In this document: piece by piece, positions 53,091 to 64,000 of the stretch
How positions within the stretch are numbered: the stretch's first letter is position 1
How the letters are laid out: each line of letters opens with the position of its first letter
Assembly (NCBI GenBank): GCA_028456385.1
Contig: JALNQF010000206.1
Span: forward strand, 1-64,000
Reading direction: 5' to 3'
Source of the DNA: Ophiosphaerella korrae
Lineage: Eukaryota; Ascomycota; Dothideomycetes; Pleosporales; Phaeosphaeriaceae
Length of the DNA: 64,000 nt
The notes under the pieces: model-generated
Databases searched by the model: none
What the model saw: the letters and a program-made list of their open reading frames with translations, nothing else
What the model was told of the DNA's origin: nothing
Made by a program: the position numbers and the translations under genes

Positions 53091-54453
53091 TTATATGTGT
53101 GCAAAGTCCCCTCGAAGTTCGTTGGCAAGCATCTCTTGGAACGCTGGACCCCCCCGGGAGATGGCGTTCAACAGCGCGGGATGGTACCGTGTTGGCTCGA
53201 GGAGCTGCTTTCGGCACATCGGGCATGTGATCTTGTTCTTATGCGTTCTGCTCGTATCAAACTGCTTTTGTGTAAATTGCCTGTGCAAAATTGTGGCTTT
53301 TCAGTGCTAAGATACTTACCCACTGGAAGATGCAAAACTCTCCAAACAAATGTCCACACGGTAGCTCAATCGCAACCTCATTCTCTTCACACGGCTGTAC
53401 AGGAATACTTGAATAGTCTTTGGCACAAATATCGCATGTGCTCGACTTCCCTTCGCCTATTTCACTAGGTAGGCGGCGTGGAAGCCTGTCTTTCAGCTCC
53501 TGGACCTGTCGAGGCGTGGCTATGTTTGGGTCATGCTGCTGTGGGTGGCTGTGGAATCGTGGCCGGGCCTCTCTCGGTATGCGTCGAGCACGAAAAGGTG
53601 GTGGAACGCGAGCGGCAAGTTCCTCTGCGTCAGACGATGAAACCGTTAATGGAAGGTCATGAGAGAATCTATCATAACTCCGACGCGCGGGTGTTTGAGG
53701 AGAGACGCTACGATCTGAACGACGATTTGGGTTGTGAAGAATTGACGACGGACGACGTTCTGCCATATCGTATGCGCGATTGTTATATGGCCGTGATTCT
53801 TGTTGTGAGACTCTTCGATTGTGCAGGTGCAAATTCCGCAGCCGATCTGGACTTTCCCGGACTGGTCTAGGTACAGCATCTGGCCCATCCCAATACCGCG
53901 CATGCGACTGCTGACCCATGGTTGCAAAGTTCTGCTGCCGTACAAACGGAGCTGCCATATTTGTTGGTGGGTATGGAGCATCGAATGCCTGGCCGTAGGG
54001 AGGTGAAGGTATTGCTGGTGCATTGCGCAGCATAGGATATTCGGGTGGAGAAAACATGTTATGGTTGCTAGAATCCATCATATCGGGGCGCGTCGCTACA
54101 GGTCTGCTACGGAAACCTGTAGGCGGCCTCGATTCTAGTGGACTGATTGATTGGTACGGGTATGGGGCCGAGGAAGGAGTGTAGTAATCGAGCCGCTGAT
54201 GGCCTCTATCATAAAGATACGGCATCTGCGCTTGCGGTAGGTTTTCAGATGGAGCTGTAGACATGTCTGGAAACTGAGACATGGGGAAATTGACGAAAGG
54301 ATTATACGGCGGCTCGAAAGATCGAGGTTGAAATGGCTGAGCGAATGGAGCTAAATGAGGATTGAAACGCGGGGCAGCTAACTCCGGGCCTTGAGGTACA
54401 CTACTTGTCGAAGTCGGACCCCATGCTGAGGCGCTGTAGTTCGATTCTGCCAT
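53091..54453 (-). CDS. RING-finger protein, probable E3 ubiquitin ligase with an altered zinc ligand
   Basis: Two exons, 53320-54453 and 53091-53261 (or 53264, tandem acceptor), 434 residues. The first 330 residues are Pro/Ser/Tyr/Arg-rich and probably disordered. The RING starts at residue 340: CDICAKDY, ELPCGHLFGEFCIFQW and, after the intron, KNKITCPMCRKQLL. In the C3HC4 consensus the fifth ligand after the His (position 371) should be Cys or His, but here it is Gly (CGHLFG). Cys 355 just before the pair could serve instead; such CGHxFG-type RINGs recur in fungi and plants, so it may still fold. Probably an E3 ligase; substrate unknown. No membrane segment. Confidence 0.75.
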
Positions 54454-56241
54454 GTGCTTGCTTTGGTGACGTTGAAGAGTTTGGAGGACTTTTCCTTTGA
54501 CGACCTCGATCCGGTGGCGTGCTTATCTATGGTGATGAGTGATACGGGTAAGAGCGGTTATTGTGAGCTTGTTGACGAAGCAACTCGAAGTAGTGGTGTT
54601 CTGTGTCGTTATTCACGTAATGGCTAGGAGTCCTGTTCCGCTCTTTACAACATGAGGGTTACTATGTGTCAGCGAGGCAGCAGGCTTGACTGCAGACAAC
54701 AAGGTGGAGGCGGTGGAGCGTTCGATCCGGTGATTCACAGACGAGGCACAAGCCCAAAGACGCCCAAAAGCAGCTGCAGCCTCAGTGGTTAGTAAATGGT
54801 GTAACGAGCAGGAGCGTTTGTTGGTAGTAGTGCTTGGGAAGCGCCACAGTGCCCCTCTGTCGATGAGGGGTCGCGAGGTAGTTACGTTGGATGATAATCA
54901 GAGGCATCCCGTGCAGGAATATCGGTGACGAGGGCTCCTAACGCGAGCGGTTCCGAGGCAATAATTAAGTGGATTCCTGAGCAGCTGACTTTGGCTGCGA
55001 GCAATCTAAAGACGGGCTCGCGCCACGCTCGGGAGCGGGTGCCCTCTTGTAAAGCATGACAGCGCAAGGAGGCGGGTGTCTAAACAGGGTACTCGCGTCG
55101 AGCGTCACGCCAGCGAAAGAGAGCATAGAGTTTCTTCTTCTTTGCCCGGGCACTCTTGTGCTTGAGCCTGGCGGCGAATGAGCTTGGGAGATGCCTACGA
55201 TTCTGGCCAATTGAGTAGGCCCCCAGCCGAGAACAACACATCGACCGGTCCGTCCAAGTCGAAGACAGCCAAGAACTACAGTCTAGGCCGAGTTACACGG
55301 CCTGTTTCACCAGAAGGCGAGAACCCTTACGTAGCACACCAGGAAGCAAAAAGCTGCCGTACCTAAGGCTTGATGGCATCCATCAATGCAGAGGCAACCG
55401 GTCATCAATGCATGGATGGAGCGTCAGCGTTGGCAACTCCAGCGGCATCACCATGTCGAGCACGCAACGCAACCACAACCGGAGAAATTGAATATGAAGA
55501 CGGCACTGGTGGAGCTGGGCGAGCCGCAGCAACCACGCAAACGAGAACAGGTACGGACGCCCAGTGATGCATGCAGCCGCGATCTGAGGGCGTATTACGG
55601 GGAGTTGAGCCGGCGTTGTGAGATTGGCCGAGAACAGTACCAAACGGCAAGGGGAGCGAAGATGCTATATTTGGGTCAGTGGGAGGGAGTATTGTTGGTT
55701 TCGGCAGAAATCATTTGAAACAACAACGAATATTTTGGTGGGCAAACAGACAGTAGTGGGCGTAAAACGCAGAGGGGCAGCAGGCCTATCGGAAACCCGG
55801 AATTACCCAAGCCGATAGACTCTCGCCGTGCCTCCAACCTTGAAGCGTGGGGGTGGTCGATTAACATTTGCATGACAAGGCAGTGGAGCCAGTTTCTTGC
55901 ATAGACTGATCCGACATCAGAGACAGCCGCGAGTTGTCACGGGCTATGAAGAGCTATTGCTTGGGATGGAGAAACTGCCAAGACCCGGAACGTTCCGAGA
56001 AGAGCCGGCACGTGACAGGCTCGACCCATGCTGTGACCGAAGATGGTCCGATGAGCTCCGAGCGCTGATGGCTGGGGGTCCGATTTCTTCCGCGGGAAGA
56101 TTTTGTAAATCGCGAGTTCAGAGTGCCAAACTCGCAAATTCCGGAGACGTCGTCTTCTTGTCATCCATCTACAGCTTATAAATACTCGCCACACCAATTT
56201 TGCGCCTACATCCCAGCAACTGCGCTTCTATCGTCACCACC
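54454..56241. other. Intergenic region of about 1.8 kb
   Basis: Promoter of the RING gene (minus strand) and of fumarase (plus strand). Open frames around 55.2-56.1 kb overlap on several frames and resemble nothing known. A TATA-like AT cluster (CTTATAAATA) lies at about 56173-56182, some 60 bases before the fumarase ATG. Confidence 0.45.
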
Positions 56242-57955
56242 ATGTTTCGTGCCGCTCGCGCAAACTTCGGGCGTGCCGAGGCCGGTGCCATGCGATCACT
56301 GGCACATGCGAGGGCCAACCCCTCAGTCATATGTGCCTTGAAAGCACGTCCACTCTCCACAGTACCCCGCCAGACTGTCCGATATACCTCACGGAACACT
56401 CAGACCTTCTTCCAGCGCCGCCAATTCACCCTCACCAGCAGCATGGCCAGCACACGAACCGAGAGCGACGCCTTTGGCGAGATCCAGGTACCGTCAGACA
56501 AGTACTGGGGTGCTCAGACGGAGCGATCGCTGGAGAACTTCAAGATCAACCAGCCCCAGGACCGCATGCCCTCACCTATTGTGCGTGCATTTGGCATTCT
56601 CAAGGGCGCAGCTGCCGCCGTCAATATCAAATTTGGGCTGGGTACGGTTGTCTCGACCAACTTGAAGCCCCGCCGCTGACAGGATGCAGATCCAAAGCTC
56701 GGAAAGGCCATACAGCAAGCTGCCGATGAGGTAGCCTCTCTAAAGCTCATCGACCACTTCCCCCTCGTTGTGTGGCAGACTGGCTCTGGCACCCAGTCCA
56801 ACATGAACGCCAACGAAGTTATTTCTAACCGCGCCATTGAGATCTTAGGAGGAGCCATGGGCAGCAAGAAACCTGTACACCCCAACGACCACGTCAACAT
56901 GTCCGCTTCATCCAACGATACCTTCCCAACCGTCATGCACATTGCCGCCGTCCTCGATTTTGAGGAGTCGCTCTTGCCTGCGCTAAAGAGCCTACGAGAT
57001 GCCCTCAAGAAGAAAAGCGATCAATGGGATAATCTTATTAAGATTGGACGAACACATTTGCAAGATGCCACGCCATTGACTCTGGGACAGGAGTTCTCCG
57101 GCTATGTGCAGCAGCTCGATTTTGGCATTCAAAGGATACAGTCATGTCTTCCCCGCCTGAAGATGCTTGCTCAAGGTGGAACTGCGGTCGGAACGGGCAT
57201 CAATACCTTTGTCGGTTTTGCTGAGGATATCGCTTCAGAAGTTAGCAAGAAAACTGGTTACGAATTCATTACCGCGCCCAACAAGTTTGAGGCCCTAGCC
57301 GCCCATGACGCTGTGGTTGAAGCACACGGCCAGCTCAATACTCTTGCCACATCTCTTTTTAAAATTGCCCAGGATATTCGTTTCCTTGGCTCTGGTCCAC
57401 GGTGTGGTCTAGGCGAACTCAAGTTGCCAGAAAACGAGCCTGGATCTTCTATCATGCCTGGCAAAGTTAATCCTACACAATGTGAATCTTTGACCATGGT
57501 ATGCGCTCAAGTCTTTGGTAACAACGCTGCGACAACATTTGCTGGATCCCAGGGCAACTTCGAGCTCAACGTTTTCAAGCCTGTCATGATCCGTAACCTT
57601 TTGCACAGCTCGCGCCTCCTCGCCGACGCTATGACGAGCTTCGAGAAGAATCTGGTCGCAGGACTGGAGGCAGACGAGAAGCGCGTCGGTTCACTGCTGA
57701 CCGAAAGGTAAGTCCTACTCCTAATTATTTGTGTGATACATTACTAATTTCCAATGTAGTTTGATGTTAGTCACATGCCTTAACCCTATTATTGGATACG
57801 ACGCTGCCAGCAAGACTGCCAAATACGCGCATAAGAATGGTCTGACGCTGAAGGCTGCTGCGTTGGAGCTCAAAGTCATCAGGGAAGAAGACTTTGACAA
57901 GTACGTCCGGCCGGAATTGATGATTACGCCTCATGAATATAAGCCTAAGGCATAA
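56242..57955 (+). CDS. FUM1: Fumarate hydratase class II (fumarase)
   Basis: Three exons, 56242-56641, 56690-57707 and 57760-57955; 537 residues. It converts fumarate to L-malate in the TCA cycle. The N-terminus ([15 protein letters not shown] and further Arg/Ala/Ser-rich residues) is a mitochondrial presequence. The mature enzyme begins near [20 protein letters not shown]. Family motifs: [17 protein letters not shown], the catalytic-site [12 protein letters not shown] (His about 256), and the signature [11 protein letters not shown] at about 385-395, which contains the catalytic Ser. A second Met at residue 68 (ATG at 56443) lies just before the mature start and could give a cytosolic form, as fumarase is dually located in many fungi. 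SMC5 follows 196 bases after the stop. Confidence 0.95.
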
Positions 57956-58151
57956 GTGAATGGAAATGCAAATGGGCATATAGAATTGTACATAGAAAAG
58001 CAAGTTAGTGTTGTCACGATCGTAAATGTCAATATCGCAAAACCGTCGCGTTATCACATGACCACGCTAAGTTTCGGCGATGAACCAACCGCCCGCATCA
58101 CATCACCTCACCTGCAACTCCGGCTTTGCGATTTCTAGCGATACCTCAACG

Positions 58152-61100
58152 ATGCCAGGAGTCTACCAGATTCGGCGGAAGCGATATTCTACCGAGCTGA
58201 GCGATGATGACGACGAAGAGCCCGGATATCCCTCCCCAGCGGGAAAACGCGCCCGTCACACCCACGACACGTCCGAGACCGCCTCCCAAATGACCAACGA
58301 TATATTTCAACCTGGAACACTTGTTAGGGTGAAGCTAAAAAATTTTGTGACGTACACAGCTGCTGAGTTCCACCTGGGGCCCAGCCTGAACATGGTCATC
58401 GGGCCAAACGGGACCGGTAAAAGTACGCTTGTGTGTGCTATCTGCCTAGGGCTGGGATGGTCGAGTGAGCATCTAGGAAGAGCAAAAGAGCTTGGTCAGT
58501 TCGTCAAGAATGGTAGCGACGAAGCCGAAATCGAAATCGAGCTCGCAGCTGGCCCCAGAATGAAGTCCAATCCCGTCGTTCGCCGAATGATCCGCAAATC
58601 TGACAACAAATCAATATTTTGGATTGACGGGAAACATGCCAACAAGAATACGGTTCTTGCGCTTTGTAAGGAGTTCTCGATTCAGATCGACAATCTCTGT
58701 CAGTTTCTACCGCAGGATCGAGTCGTCGAGTTTGCGAAAATGACAGACGTAGATCGTTTGAGAGAGACGCAACGTGCTGCAGCACCAAAACACATGGTGG
58801 AATGGCATGACCAACTGAAGGAACTTCGAACTGAGGAAAAGTCGTTGGAGACAAAGCAACTCAATGAAAAAAATCATTTAGAGAGATTAGAGAAGCAGCA
58901 GAATGCGGACCGGGATGATGTCGAACGCTATATGCAGCGCGAGGGTTTGCTGCAAAAAGCAAATTGCCTGAAGAAGGTCAGACCTATTATCGAGCTCAGT
59001 CTGCGCAGGACTGCGATTCGCGAGGTCGAGCAGCATCTTGAAACTGCTAAGCACGAACTCAAGCAGATCGACGCCGAAGTAGAGCCAGTGTGCCGGGCGC
59101 AGGCTGAAGTAGAGGCTTACAAGGGTCACATTGAACAAGTCGTCAAACTCCGTCAGAATCGTACTGAAATGATCAAGATACAGGCTAATAAACTGTACTC
59201 CAAAACTGAGCAGACAAAGCAGGCCATTGCTGATTGCATTACAAAGATCAAGGGAGAAGCAGATTCAAAGAAAGTACGTGAGCGAGATATCGTACGGATA
59301 AATGCCGAGATCCAAAGGCTGGAGCGGCAGAGACGGGACGAACCTATTGAGTACAATGCAGCACCTTTTGATCAACGCAAAGCTGACATTGGAGCAAAAC
59401 TTCGCAATGCCAAAAGCCGCCTAGCAGGCCTCCGCAGCACGCATGAAGAATATGCAATCCGTGTTCACAATTTACACAAAGAGAACACTGAAAAGCGGCA
59501 ACAGCGTGCAAAGCTTGACACCCAAAGTGGAAAGCAAGCAGGCATATTATCCAGACTTTCCAGAGACACGAAGACGGCTTGGGACTATTTTCAGCAAAAT
59601 CGAAGTCAGCTTCCCCTTAAGGGTGAGGTGTTTGGCCCGCCCATTTTGGAATGCTCCATTCGAGATGCACGCTATGCAGATGCTGTAGAAAGCCAGTTGA
59701 AGAAGGGTGATCTTCTTGCCATTACCTTCACGAATGCAGATGACCAAAAGATGCTCTCGAATCGGTTTCTCGGCAAGGACGGTCTCAGACTTCATGATAT
59801 CTACACGCGAACAACAACTAAACCTTTGTCAGACTACAGTCCTCCTATTTCATCTGCAGAGTTAAAGAACATGGGATTTGAAGGTTATATGATTGACTAC
59901 ATCGAGGGACCTGATGCAGTATTAGCAATGCTCTGCGACAATGCCCGCTTGAATCGAACAGCATTCGCACCCCAACCTATCACAGACGAACAACATGCCG
60001 CTGTGTCAAACAGTGTAATCCAGAAATGGGTTAGTGGCAGAGATGTCTGTCAAATCACCACACGTAAGGAGTATGGTGCTTCTTCGACAGCTGTTACGCA
60101 ACTCCGGCAAGCGAGATACTTTGTTGATTCACCAGTCAATTCTGAAGAAAAGCGAGAACTTGATGAAAGGATTAGAGACATTCAGCAAGCAAGCGTGGAG
60201 CTTCAGGCGGAAATTGCTGCATGCAAACAAGACATGGTAGCAACCAAACAGGAGATTGAGGAATTCACCCAACAGAAGGATGAGATTCAGAACGAACAAG
60301 ATCACATGAAGAAGGCTATTGCTGAGTGGGAGGCTCTTCCCGCCAAAATCCAACGAAAACAAGATGAACTTGATCGAATAGTCCAAGAGAAGGCTGCAAC
60401 CAGCAATCGCATCCGGGTTATACAAGCCGAGTCCCGAAAAGCATCACTTTCCATGGCAATGCTAACCGTAGATTATGCTGTCAGTCTCGCAACGCATGAT
60501 CGCTACTTCTTTGCTGACCATTTTGACAGAAAACGGTAACTCAACTTCGCACCTTCCATGAATCGCTTCTCGAAGCTGAGATACGATCGATTGAAGCCAA
60601 GTCAGAGCTCAATGCTCTTCAAGAAGAGAATCGTGATGTCTTACAACAGCAAGAACAGAAGAAAGCTCAGATCCAAGAGCTAGAGAAGCAGTGCAAGATC
60701 CTTCGCCAAGAGTATAGACGCCTAGCGAAAATCACTCAAAACAATCTTAATGACCTACCGGACGATGAAAAAGCCATAGTAATGGAATACCGTCAACTAC
60801 CTTCGCTCGAGGCTCTTGAACAAGAAGTTCAGGCCGTCTCTGCCCGACTCGAGATGATGGTCGAGGGTAATTCGGGTGTGATAAGGGCTTACGAAAAGCG
60901 CAAAGATGATATTGCAAAAACTCAAGAAAAGCTTGAGGAGCATTCAGTAAACCTGGAAGATACAAAAGCCAAGATTATGGAGATTCGCGAGCAGTGGGAA
61001 CCTGAACTGGATGCCCTCATTGCAAAAATCAGCGCTGCATTTGCGCATAACTTCATGCAGATTGGGTGTGCTGGTCAAGTCGAGGTGTACAAGGACGAAG

Positions 61101-61585
61101 AGGATTTCGATAAATGGTCGGTTCAAATCTCCGTTCGATTCCGGTAAGCTATGCGGTCCCTCCATATCACAGATACATGCACTGATTTTCTCAACAGCGA
61201 AAGCGAATCACTTTCTGTCCTCAACTCGCACCGACAGTCCGGTGGTGAGCGTGCCGTTTCCACAATCTTTTATCTGATGGCTTTGCAAGACCTTGCGCAG
61301 TCGCCGTTTCGTGTTGTTGATGAGATTAATCAAGGCATGGACCCTCGTAATGAGCGCATGGTGCACGAGCGAATGGTCGATATCGCATGTCAGGAACGCA
61401 CAAGCCAATACTTTTTGGTAACCCCTAAACTACTCACTGGCTTGAAGTTTCATCCTAAGATGAAGGTTCATATTATCAACAGCGGTGAACACATTCCCGA
61501 TGCAAAAGATGTCAAAGACACTTGGAATATGCGCGAACTGGCTAAAGTAGCACTACGGAGCCGCAAAGGTGTCGAGGTCGCTTAA
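58152..61585 (+). CDS. SMC5: Structural maintenance of chromosomes protein 5
   Basis: Exons 58152-60467, 60530-61143 and 61198-61585; 1105 residues, the normal Smc5 size. Start chosen at [11 protein letters not shown] because a longer frame lacks homology. Smc5 pairs with Smc6 and Nse proteins to handle recombination intermediates and stalled forks. Features: acidic low-complexity N-terminus; Walker A GPNGTGKS at 84-91; the Q-loop-region sequence [19 protein letters not shown], typical of Smc5; first coiled coil; a hinge with [20 protein letters not shown] near the centre; the returning coiled coil; C-loop/signature [14 protein letters not shown] at about 988-1001; and Walker [20 protein letters not shown] (Asp 1018, Glu 1019). 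It lies 196 bases downstream of fumarase on the same strand. Confidence 0.95.
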
Positions 61586-62306
61586 TGACACATGTGTTCA
61601 GTGTGCTGGCGTTTTAGGATCGGCTGGGCTGGGTGTAAGGTTACCCCTCGGAGGCAAACAGGTGGTTACATGGAACGGATAACGCTTTCATGACCATAAT
61701 CAAATCTCTTTCCCCGTTCACTGACTGCACTACTTCATTGTTGATGTCGGCGGATTCCACTATGTCTACAACACCCTTTCACTAATTCATAGTTCTTGGA
61801 CCCGAAAACTTACTCGACGCTAATAACACTTTAGTTATCGAATAGCAAATCATCAGTCGCAGCAACTTTACGCTGTTGCCTCATGACAGGTTGATTAGAA
61901 TCCCTTCGCTATGTTATAGGTATATATCATGACTTTCAAGACGTGTCGAAGACTGATCACTTTACCTAACTCAGCCAGTAGTACTATTCATGCCATTTTC
62001 AATGATTGTTGATAGTGCCCCAGGCTCGCGGATCGGTATGTGTAACTTGCCAGCCCATAAGCTAGTTTTCATCGATATCAGCAAACCAAATCCGGCACCG
62101 AAGGATTATCTAGGATGTATCATGCAGAGCGCAATCAACACGACGCTCCCTGAAACACATTTATAAACACTTGCTATACTACAAGGCCCGACTTGACAGC
62201 TCTAGCCATCCATAGGCCAGAACTCTCATCCTCATCGCTGCGATACTGTTCCTCCATCACGGTCTCGCCCTGTCAATGCGCGCATGATGTTCCAAGAAGA
62301 GAAAAG
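61586..62306. other. Intergenic, 3' flank of SMC5
   Basis: About 720 bases with no supported gene. A TATA-like string (TTTATAAA) lies at 62160-62167, about 140 bases before the next proposed start. A hydrophobic open segment at 62219-62283 (LILIAAILFL) could be a missed 5' exon of the next gene, but has no in-frame start. Confidence 0.4.
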
Positions 62307-62801
62307 ATGAACCAGCTAAACGGTGGGCCATTCCCCGCCTCGACATGCACATGGTGTCGCAGTGCACCGGCCTCCTCAGCAATCCGACATAGCCCCAAAG
62401 CCTTTACTTCGACAGCACCATCGACTTTGATATTGTCACGCCCAACCATAGGTATAGGTTTACAATCTAGCAACACAACGGTAAACTGCAAAGAATCTTT
62501 TGTTAACGGTACACTCCCCGATGCCTCTATTCTTCTCACGTGCGCTGCCCCATCTGAGCATGAGGGGTTCGTGTTCACTATGGCTCTTTACACAGATCTC
62601 GGACCCAGGGGAGAAGAGCTTAGCCCCGTGTTAGGCGTGACCAGCGTGGTTGAGTGCGATGCGATGAAAATTGCTTATAATGGGAGTACGCCTATCACTG
62701 CAAATGATCCTCGAGAACCAACAAGCTATTTGACGTGTTTGGAGGGACCACTGGTGGATGAGTTGAGGTGCTCTATTCGGTCATGCATGAGTGTAAAGTA
62801 G
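62307..62801 (+). CDS. Hypothetical cysteine-containing protein
   Basis: Open from the ATG at 62307 (frame continues to 62193 with an earlier ATG); 164 residues from the chosen start. It holds eight cysteines in small groups (TCTWC, VNCKE, LLTCAAP, VECDA, LTCLE, RCSIRSC) and Asn-x-Ser/Thr sites (SSNTT, NGT, YNGST), which suggests an extracellular protein. No signal peptide is present in this frame; the hydrophobic stretch just upstream lies in another frame, so a 5' intron or wrong start is likely. Family not recognised. Reality of the gene moderately likely, exact structure uncertain. Confidence 0.4.
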   Translation: MNQLNGGPFPASTCTWCRSAPASSAIRHSPKAFTSTAPSTLILSRPTIGIGLQSSNTTVNCKESFVNGTLPDASILLTCAAPSEHEGFVFTMALYTDLGPRGEELSPVLGVTSVVECDAMKIAYNGSTPITANDPREPTSYLTCLEGPLVDELRCSIRSCMSVK

Positions 62802-63507
62802 GGGTTGGTCATTGATGTCATGGGTTTCGGGGTGAGCGGTTTAAAATCAGATACAGTTTGAATATATAACTTCAGGTAGAAATCATTACACTTGTGGAAT
62901 GTCCATGGTCTCGAGGACGGTGGTTGTTGTTGTGATGTGATTTGCGCCGTTTGTTGCCTTGCAGTGACACGACGTATGTTGTGCGCGCAGAGACTAGAAC
63001 ACCGTTTCATGTCTCGCCTATTCTGTCTTCGAACATTCAGCACTAATTGCATGCGAAATATTTTCTTTCCGCAGACATGCGTTGAAATCCGAGATGTTGG
63101 ATGTTGTTGTTCCGTTAGACCTTGATCCATATATAAATTCTGCAGGTATATTTGTTGCCAGCTCATCGCACGTCTGTTGGTTTCGATGTGCAACTCTAGC
63201 GACCTGTCGGACTCGACGTCTTGACGCGCAAATATGCTACGGCAGATGGCCTTGCCGTATGCAAAATAGCACAGATGCGGGCCTTTGTCTTCGCGCACAA
63301 CATTGAAACATGTTTCTTTCCCTCTCTTATATACGCGCTCGCCCCACCAAGTAGCTTTCTTTTCCATCTTCAGGTGTTATGAACTTTCCAGTGTTACCTT
63401 TGTTTTCAACCACAATCATGCTGTTTTTAAACAACATCTGGGCTGCATATGGCATTGGGCTTCCTCATGATACAGAACTATCTAAATGTTACGTAGGAGC
63501 TAATTGA
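62802..63507. other. Intergenic or unresolved 5' part of the last gene
   Basis: A 213-codon minus-strand frame (62726-63367) crosses it but overlaps the preceding gene and has no known motif. The plus strand has an ATG at 63418 in frame with the next entry, interrupted by TGA at 63505-63507. Nothing else was recognised. Confidence 0.35.
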
Positions 63508-64000
63508 GGCATCATTAAAACTGTTTGGCTAACAAGCACACGCCAGGACTGTCTTGTCACTCCTGCGGATACCCAGGATATTACCTCGCCGCCAACAACA
63601 CCAATCGAGATACCAGTGCTCGTAACCCCACATCTTATATCCAGTGTCCTAAATGTGCCGCAACCCGAAAATGAACTTTTGTACAATTCGATTGATTCAT
63701 CGCCAATGCCTCCCTCCATACCGTCAGCCGCACCACTAGCTTCAGATATCGACACGCATCCCCAGCACCAATTATCGCAGCTTAGCACAGCCGCAAAAGT
63801 CTCTCTCAGCATTGGCATCGCAGTATTCCTCATCCTCCTCGCTTTCGTATTCATCGGTGTACCATACATACGAAAGCATCGACGAGCCCGCGCACTACAA
63901 CGAGCAGTAGAAGAAGTAGAAAGAGGCATTGAAATGCAACAGAGAGCTGAACATGAAGAAGCGAATACAGGAGAGGGTAAAGAGCATATGGTATTGGAGA
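63508..64000 (+). CDS. Single-pass membrane protein, partial, runs off the window
   Basis: Open reading frame with no stop up to the window end; the 5' end is not resolved. A Pro/Ser/Thr-rich ectodomain (for example VTPADTQDITSPPTTPIEIP) is followed by one transmembrane helix (AAKVSLSIGIAVFLILLAFV with FIG), a basic stop-transfer patch (RKHRRARALQR) and a charged, helical cytoplasmic tail (VEEVERGIEMQQRAEHEEAN). The layout is common in fungal surface proteins of unknown role. The signal sequence is missing, so an upstream exon must exist if the gene is real. The minus-strand frame 63489-63929 is only its shadow. Confidence 0.5.

Noticed and set aside
62726..63367. 213-codon minus-strand frame
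   Set aside because: Overlaps the proposed cysteine-containing gene, has no recognisable domain, and the residues look random.

Overview
The window looks like nuclear DNA of a filamentous ascomycete. Genes lie on both strands, most carry short GT-AG introns of about 45-180 bases, and the set is typical of the group: mitochondrial GatC, peroxin 14 with filamentous-fungal traits, a Dbf2/Sid2-type kinase, a GMC oxidoreductase and a small secreted cysteine-rich protein. The overall style suggests Dothideomycetes, probably Pleosporales, but that placement is an inference and no marker was compared against a database.

Layout. 0.1-1.5 kb: a Myb/SANT-like protein of a transposon-associated type and a small secreted protein with a beta/gamma-crystallin-like pattern. 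1.9-8.5 kb: Rab escort protein (minus), a secreted GMC flavoprotein (plus) and a single-pass membrane protein (minus). 9.5-11.4 kb: a Dal5-type MFS transporter gene broken by one in-frame stop. 12.5-21.3 kb: alpha-SNAP (SEC17), mitochondrial GatC, a short hypothetical protein, PEX14 and a DUF726 alpha/beta hydrolase. 21.3-37.2 kb: a gene-poor stretch holding one recognisable gene, a two-finger C2H2 transcription factor, with about 5 kb empty downstream and almost 10 kb upstream. 37.2-40.6 kb: a CREG-like secreted protein, a 262-bp inverted-repeat element (MITE-like), ribosomal protein S30 and an Fmp46-like thioredoxin-fold protein. 41-49.5 kb: a very large RRM protein and a coiled-coil protein. 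50.4-54.5 kb: a Dbf2/Sid2 NDR kinase and a RING protein. 56.2-61.6 kb: fumarase and SMC5 in tandem. 62.3-64 kb: two weakly supported genes, the last running off the window.

Most genes are unrelated housekeeping genes (vesicle traffic, mitochondrial translation, peroxisome import, cytokinesis signalling, TCA cycle, genome maintenance); I see no biosynthetic cluster, operon-like pathway or defence island. The most useful observations are gene-structure ones: a 5-nt exon in RPS30, a 12-nt exon in SEC17, a likely 8-nt first exon in the GMC gene, NAGNAG acceptors in two genes, a RIP-type nonsense mutation in the transporter, and the MITE-like insertion in the RPS30/CREG intergenic region. Exon joins were worked out by hand from splice signals, reading phase and family conservation.
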